Below, in pieces: positions 60,529-64,000 of a stretch of 64,000 nucleotides of DNA (position 1 is the first letter of the stretch; each line of letters starts with the position of its first letter). A program made the translations under genes and the position numbers. The notes below the pieces were generated by a model. The model made no database searches. It worked only from the letters and a program-made list of their open reading frames with translations, and had not been told where the DNA came from. The DNA is from Bacillus thuringiensis (lineage in GTDB: Bacteria > Bacillota > Bacilli > Bacillales > Bacillaceae_G), in the NCBI RefSeq assembly GCF_022095615.2, contig NZ_CP155559.1, positions 3,593,501 to 3,657,500 on the forward strand, written 5' to 3'.

Positions 60529-62502
60529 TTATTGAGTTGGGTATGGTACTTCTTTGTCGATAATGGTTACACCATCTCGTACAATTTTATAATGTCCTTT
60601 TGTACCTTCTTGAATTACAAATTCTAAAGAAATAGTTGCCGACTCTGAAATTGTTCTAGTTTCAATTGGTCTATCCATTTTTTGTTGCATGTCTTCTTTA
60701 TAAATTTCAATTGTTTGCGGTTTTTTCTCACCTATTATAGAAGGCTCATACGGAATAGAAATATTATCCACTTTCACTGTTTTCGTTACTTTCGGCTTAG
60801 GACCCTCTGAGATAACAATCGTCACTTTATCTCCTTCTTTTAACGGCGTTCCTGGTTTTGGAGATTGCGAAATTACAAGTCCTTTATCAACAGTATCGGA
60901 ATACTCTCGTTTTATATCTGGAGTTAGTTTTCTCTCATTCAAATAACCATTTACGCTATTTTCAGTCCATCCTGAAAAATCACCTGGTCTAATTTGATAC
61001 GGACCTTTACTTACCCAAACTTTCAGTTCTTGTTCCGCCTCTACTACCATTTGATCCGGCGTAGGAATTTGCTCTACGATTTCACCTTTTGGCCTATCAT
61101 TTTCAATATAATTTATTGTAACTTGTTTATATTTTTCTTCTAATTCAGCCCTTATACTCTCAAAATCTTTTCCTGTAAGATCACTCATCTTACTTTTCTT
61201 TTTTCCACCTGATTGATAGATAGTAATTTTAGAGTTTTCCTTCACGACTCTTCCTGCCATTGGCTCTGTTTTTATCACATCACCGGTTTCAACATCATCT
61301 GTATATACAATATTAGGTTCCGTAACCTCAAAACCCTTTTCAACCAATGTATTTACTGCTGTCGTATATTTCATACCAGCTACATCAGGGACTTTTACAT
61401 CTTTTGGAATAAAAAACCCTGGAATAACAGTAAGCGCTAACGTTATTCCAATCGCTAAAAGTAAAAATGTCGTAATTAAAACTTTGAGCCATTTATTACT
61501 TCGTTTTTTCTTCTTATTTAATTCCGTTTCTTCTTTTCTTGTCTGTTCATCCACTTTACTTCCTTTTAAAACAATTGTTTCATCAGTTACATTTCCGAAT
61601 AATTGCTCTTGTTGAATAATGGGAATCGCTTTTGTCGCTTCCATATCTTCCGGTATGTAAAATGGCTGCTCATTTATCCTCTCTGGATATAACGCAGTTT
61701 CAATATCTCGTTTCATCGCATTGGCAGATTGATATCGATGAAACGGATCTTTCGCAGTTGCCTTTAATATAATATTTTCGACACTTTGCGGAATATTTTC
61801 ATTCCATCTTTTGGGAGACGGAATTTCACTTTGTAAATGTTTTAAAGCTATAGCAACAGCAGATTCGCCAGAAAACGGTTGTCTTCCTGTTAACAACTCA
61901 AACATAACGATTCCTAGGGAATAAATATCTGATTGTTTATTCGCTATCCCGCCACGTGCTTGTTCTGGTGATAAGTAATGCACCGAACCGAGTACCGAAT
62001 TTGTATGTGTAATTGTTGTTGCACTTGTAGCTGTCGCAATTCCAAAATCTGTTACTTTTATTACTCCATCAGCTCGAATTAAAATATTGTGCGGTTTAAT
62101 ATCACGGTGCACAATTTCAAAATGATGGGCGTGTGCCATGGCGGATGTTAACTGCTCCATAATATCAAGAGCTTCTCCTATAGGTAACATCCCTCGCTCA
62201 ATTATGTATTGCTTCAATGTTTGTCCTGGTACATACTCCATTACAAGATAATATATACCATCTTCTTCTCCGACATCATACATATTCACAATATTTGGAT
62301 GCGACAACGTTGTAACAGACTGCGCTTCTCGATGGAAACGTTTAATAAACTCTTCGTTATTTGAATAGTCGAGTCTTAATATTTTTACCGCTACATCTCG
62401 GCCAAGTATATCATCATGAGCTAAATACACATTGGCCATTCCACCGCCACCAATCATTTTCAGTAGCTTATAACGGTCATTTAAGCGTTTTCCAATCAGC
62501 AC
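60529..62502 (-). CDS. prkC: PASTA-domain serine/threonine kinase PrkC
   Basis: Membrane Hanks-type kinase that senses muropeptides and beta-lactam-like ligands; promotes spore germination in B. subtilis. 657 aa: kinase domain with Gly-rich [11 protein letters not shown] (18-28), Lys40, HRDIKPHN (132-139), DFG (152-154); a juxtamembrane Thr/Lys-rich segment; a membrane helix about 339-361; three PASTA repeats (about 366-435, 436-502, 503-572); and a C-terminal Ig-like domain. I chose the GTG at 62502 ([13 protein letters not shown]), 8 bases after AGGTGA; a GTG four codons earlier lies in the ribosome binding site. The site overlaps the prpC stop. Confidence 0.96.
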   Translation of the reverse strand: MLIGKRLNDRYKLLKMIGGGGMANVYLAHDDILGRDVAVKILRLDYSNNEEFIKRFHREAQSVTTLSHPNIVNMYDVGEEDGIYYLVMEYVPGQTLKQYIIERGMLPIGEALDIMEQLTSAMAHAHHFEIVHRDIKPHNILIRADGVIKVTDFGIATATSATTITHTNSVLGSVHYLSPEQARGGIANKQSDIYSLGIVMFELLTGRQPFSGESAVAIALKHLQSEIPSPKRWNENIPQSVENIILKATAKDPFHRYQSANAMKRDIETALYPERINEQPFYIPEDMEATKAIPIIQQEQLFGNVTDETIVLKGSKVDEQTRKEETELNKKKKRSNKWLKVLITTFLLLAIGITLALTVIPGFFIPKDVKVPDVAGMKYTTAVNTLVEKGFEVTEPNIVYTDDVETGDVIKTEPMAGRVVKENSKITIYQSGGKKKSKMSDLTGKDFESIRAELEEKYKQVTINYIENDRPKGEIVEQIPTPDQMVVEAEQELKVWVSKGPYQIRPGDFSGWTENSVNGYLNERKLTPDIKREYSDTVDKGLVISQSPKPGTPLKEGDKVTIVISEGPKPKVTKTVKVDNISIPYEPSIIGEKKPQTIEIYKEDMQQKMDRPIETRTISESATISLEFVIQEGTKGHYKIVRDGVTIIDKEVPYPTQ

Positions 62503-62510
62503 GTTGCACT

Positions 62511-63263
62511 TCACCTACTTTCGTTTGTCGAACCCGCATAATCAATAAGAACAAGGGTGATATTATCTTCCCCGCCACGATCATTCGCCAATTGAATGAG
62601 ACGTTGTCCCTTAGTTTCAAGCTGTTCATTTAGCTGTAAAATTTGTTGCATATCAGCAATAGAAACTTTGTTAGATAAGCCATCAGAGCAAAGAAGTAAC
62701 TGATCATCTTCCTCAAGCACCAATGTTTTCACATCTAATCCGACTTTTTCTTCTGTTCCTAATGCCCTTAACAAAACATTCTTTTTCGGGTGATATTCTG
62801 CGTCTTCTTTTGAAATTTCACCATGTCTCACAAGTTCATTTACAAGGGAGTGATCTTCCGTTACAAGCGAGATTTCCCCCTCTGATACCATATAACAACG
62901 ACTATCTCCTATATGACCTATTGTCACAAAGTTTGGCGTACAAATCGCTATTATAAGTGTTGTTCCCATACCATTACATTCTACATGTTGTTTAGAGTAC
63001 TCATATATACGCTCATTAATAATCCCAACACTCGTATGTAACCACTCTTCTACTTTTTTTGGTTCATTCATATTATGCGTTTGCTTCCAATAATCATGGA
63101 ATAATTGAATGGTCATCGAGCTAGCTACATCACCAGCTCGATGACCTCCCATTCCATCTGCTACTACCGCTAAAATATTTCCATCTAAATTGTGAAAAAC
63201 TCCTGCACTATCTTCATTATGTTGACGAACTTTTCCTTTATCCGATAGAAACACGGCTTTCAT
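62511..63263 (-). CDS. prpC: PP2C-family phosphatase PrpC (Stp)
   Basis: Metal-dependent protein phosphatase that reverses PrkC phosphorylation. 250 aa with the PP2C motifs NEDSAG (metal), [15 protein letters not shown] and SDGLSN. I chose the ATG at 63263 ([10 protein letters not shown]), with GAGGTGACGAG upstream; the longer frame overlaps rlmN by 74 bases. It is followed by prkC, whose ribosome binding site uses the prpC stop region. Confidence 0.97.
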   Translation of the reverse strand: MKAVFLSDKGKVRQHNEDSAGVFHNLDGNILAVVADGMGGHRAGDVASSMTIQLFHDYWKQTHNMNEPKKVEEWLHTSVGIINERIYEYSKQHVECNGMGTTLIIAICTPNFVTIGHIGDSRCYMVSEGEISLVTEDHSLVNELVRHGEISKEDAEYHPKKNVLLRALGTEEKVGLDVKTLVLEEDDQLLLCSDGLSNKVSIADMQQILQLNEQLETKGQRLIQLANDRGGEDNITLVLIDYAGSTNESR

Positions 63264-63267
63264 CTCG

Positions 63268-63999
63268 TCACCTCGTCTCTTCTTTACGCTCCTTCGCACG
63301 TAACTGACCGCAGGCTGCATCAATATCATGACCTTGTTCACGGCGAATTGTTACATTCACTCCACGATCTTTTAACGTTTTTTCAAATAAGAAAATTTGT
63401 TCACGTGGCGTACGTACATAATCACGTTCAGGTACGTAGTTTACCGGAATTAAGTTTACATGACATTTTACACCTTTTAAAAGCGCAGCAAGTTCTTCAG
63501 CTTGCTCAACTTGGTCATTTTCTCCTCCAAATAAGCCATATTCAAACGTAATACGACGCCCTGTTTTATTTACATAGTATTTAACAGCTTCCATTAAGTC
63601 TGGTAGCTTATAAGCACGGTTAATCGGCATTAATTTTGAACGTAACTCTGTATTGGCAGAATGCAATGAAATCGCAAAATTAATTTGCATATCTTCTTCA
63701 GCGAACTTATAAATTTTTGGAACAATTCCACTTGTTGAAACTGTCATATGTCTTGCGCCAATATGAATTCCTTTTTCATGGTTTATAATGCGTAAGAATG
63801 ACATTAAGTTGTCGTAATTATCAAACGGCTCTCCAATTCCCATAACAACAAGCGAACTTACACGTTCTTCTGTTTCATCAAGTGCACGTTGCACTTCTAC
63901 TACTTGCGCTACAATCTCTCCAGCCTCTAAGTTTCGTTTTAACCCACCAAGTGTAGATGCACAGAACGTACAACCAATACGGCATCCGACCTGTGTTGT
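63268..63999 (-). CDS. rlmN: 23S rRNA (A2503)/tRNA (A37) methyltransferase RlmN, 3' part
   Basis: Radical-SAM methyltransferase that makes m2A2503 in 23S rRNA and m2A37 in tRNA. The reading continues to the window edge, so only about the last 243 residues are here. The 4Fe-4S motif CxxxCxxC is seen as CRIGCTFC close to the edge, followed by [12 protein letters not shown] and the SAM-binding [12 protein letters not shown] stretch. The catalytic C-terminal Cys is present in DAACGQL. The stop lies four bases before the prpC start. The N-terminal third is outside the window. Confidence 0.95.
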   Translation of the reverse strand, partial: TTQVGCRIGCTFCASTLGGLKRNLEAGEIVAQVVEVQRALDETEERVSSLVVMGIGEPFDNYDNLMSFLRIINHEKGIHIGARHMTVSTSGIVPKIYKFAEEDMQINFAISLHSANTELRSKLMPINRAYKLPDLMEAVKYYVNKTGRRITFEYGLFGGENDQVEQAEELAALLKGVKCHVNLIPVNYVPERDYVRTPREQIFLFEKTLKDRGVNVTIRREQGHDIDAACGQLRAKERKEETR

Positions 64000-64000
64000 T

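Overview
The window is a contiguous piece of low-GC Firmicutes core chromosome. Gene content, gene order and protein sequences point to the Bacillus cereus group (cereus/anthracis/thuringiensis type). The order is essentially that of the Bacillus subtilis ymxH-to-rlmN region, read here in reverse. All genes lie on the minus strand except rpmB. I see no insertion sequence, prophage, CRISPR array, tRNA, rRNA or frameshifted gene. I assigned species group from protein family knowledge only; I could not run a comparison.

Layout, low to high coordinate (transcription runs right to left unless noted). 1-5.2 kb: ymxH start, mlpA, ylxY, pnp, rpsO. 5.2-12.5 kb: the nusA/infB operon (rimP-nusA-ylxR-ylxQ-infB-ylxP-rbfA-truB-ribF) behind a long hairpin-rich leader. 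12.5-23.4 kb: polC, proS, rseP, dxr, cdsA, uppS, frr, covering replication, tRNA charging, intramembrane proteolysis, isoprenoid, phospholipid and undecaprenyl synthesis and ribosome recycling. 23.4-25.9 kb: pyrH, tsf, rpsB. 26.2-30 kb: codY, hslU, hslV, xerC. 30-38.6 kb: trmFO, topA, dprA, sucD, sucC, rnhB, rbgA. 38.6-44.6 kb: lepB, rplS, trmD, rimM, khpA, rpsP, ffh, ylxM, ftsY. 44.6-52.7 kb: smc, rnc, acpP, fabG, fabD, plsX, fapR, with a FapR box at the fapR promoter. 52.8-57.2 kb: recG, fakA, yloU. 57.5-57.7 kb: rpmB (plus strand). 57.8-64 kb: spoVM (26 codons), thiN, rpe, rsgA, prkC, prpC and the 3' part of rlmN.

Functionally the window combines ribosome and translation-factor synthesis, rRNA/tRNA modification, RNA turnover, protein targeting, DNA replication and recombination, membrane lipid synthesis under FapR control, and PASTA-kinase signalling. 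Several translation starts were moved from the longest reading frame to an internal ATG/GTG/TTG with a well-spaced ribosome binding site. Promoters with consensus-like -35/-10 boxes were read for rpsO, rimP, rpsB, topA (two), rplS, rpsP, ylxM, fapR and rpmB, and weaker ones for sucC, yloU and spoVM.

I did not find a novel multi-gene system. The observations most worth checking are: YlxY with both motif-1 aspartates replaced; an HslV whose second residue is Gly rather than the N-terminal Ser reported for B. subtilis CodW; an identical 10-mer (GGTAATACTA) upstream of pnp, rimP and rpsB; a 24-bp direct repeat carrying TTGACA between yloU and rpmB; the roughly 280-nt rimP leader; and gene losses or relocations relative to B. 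subtilis (no fla/che block between codY and rpsB, no sdaAB-sdaAA beside recG, no ylqGH beside sucC).
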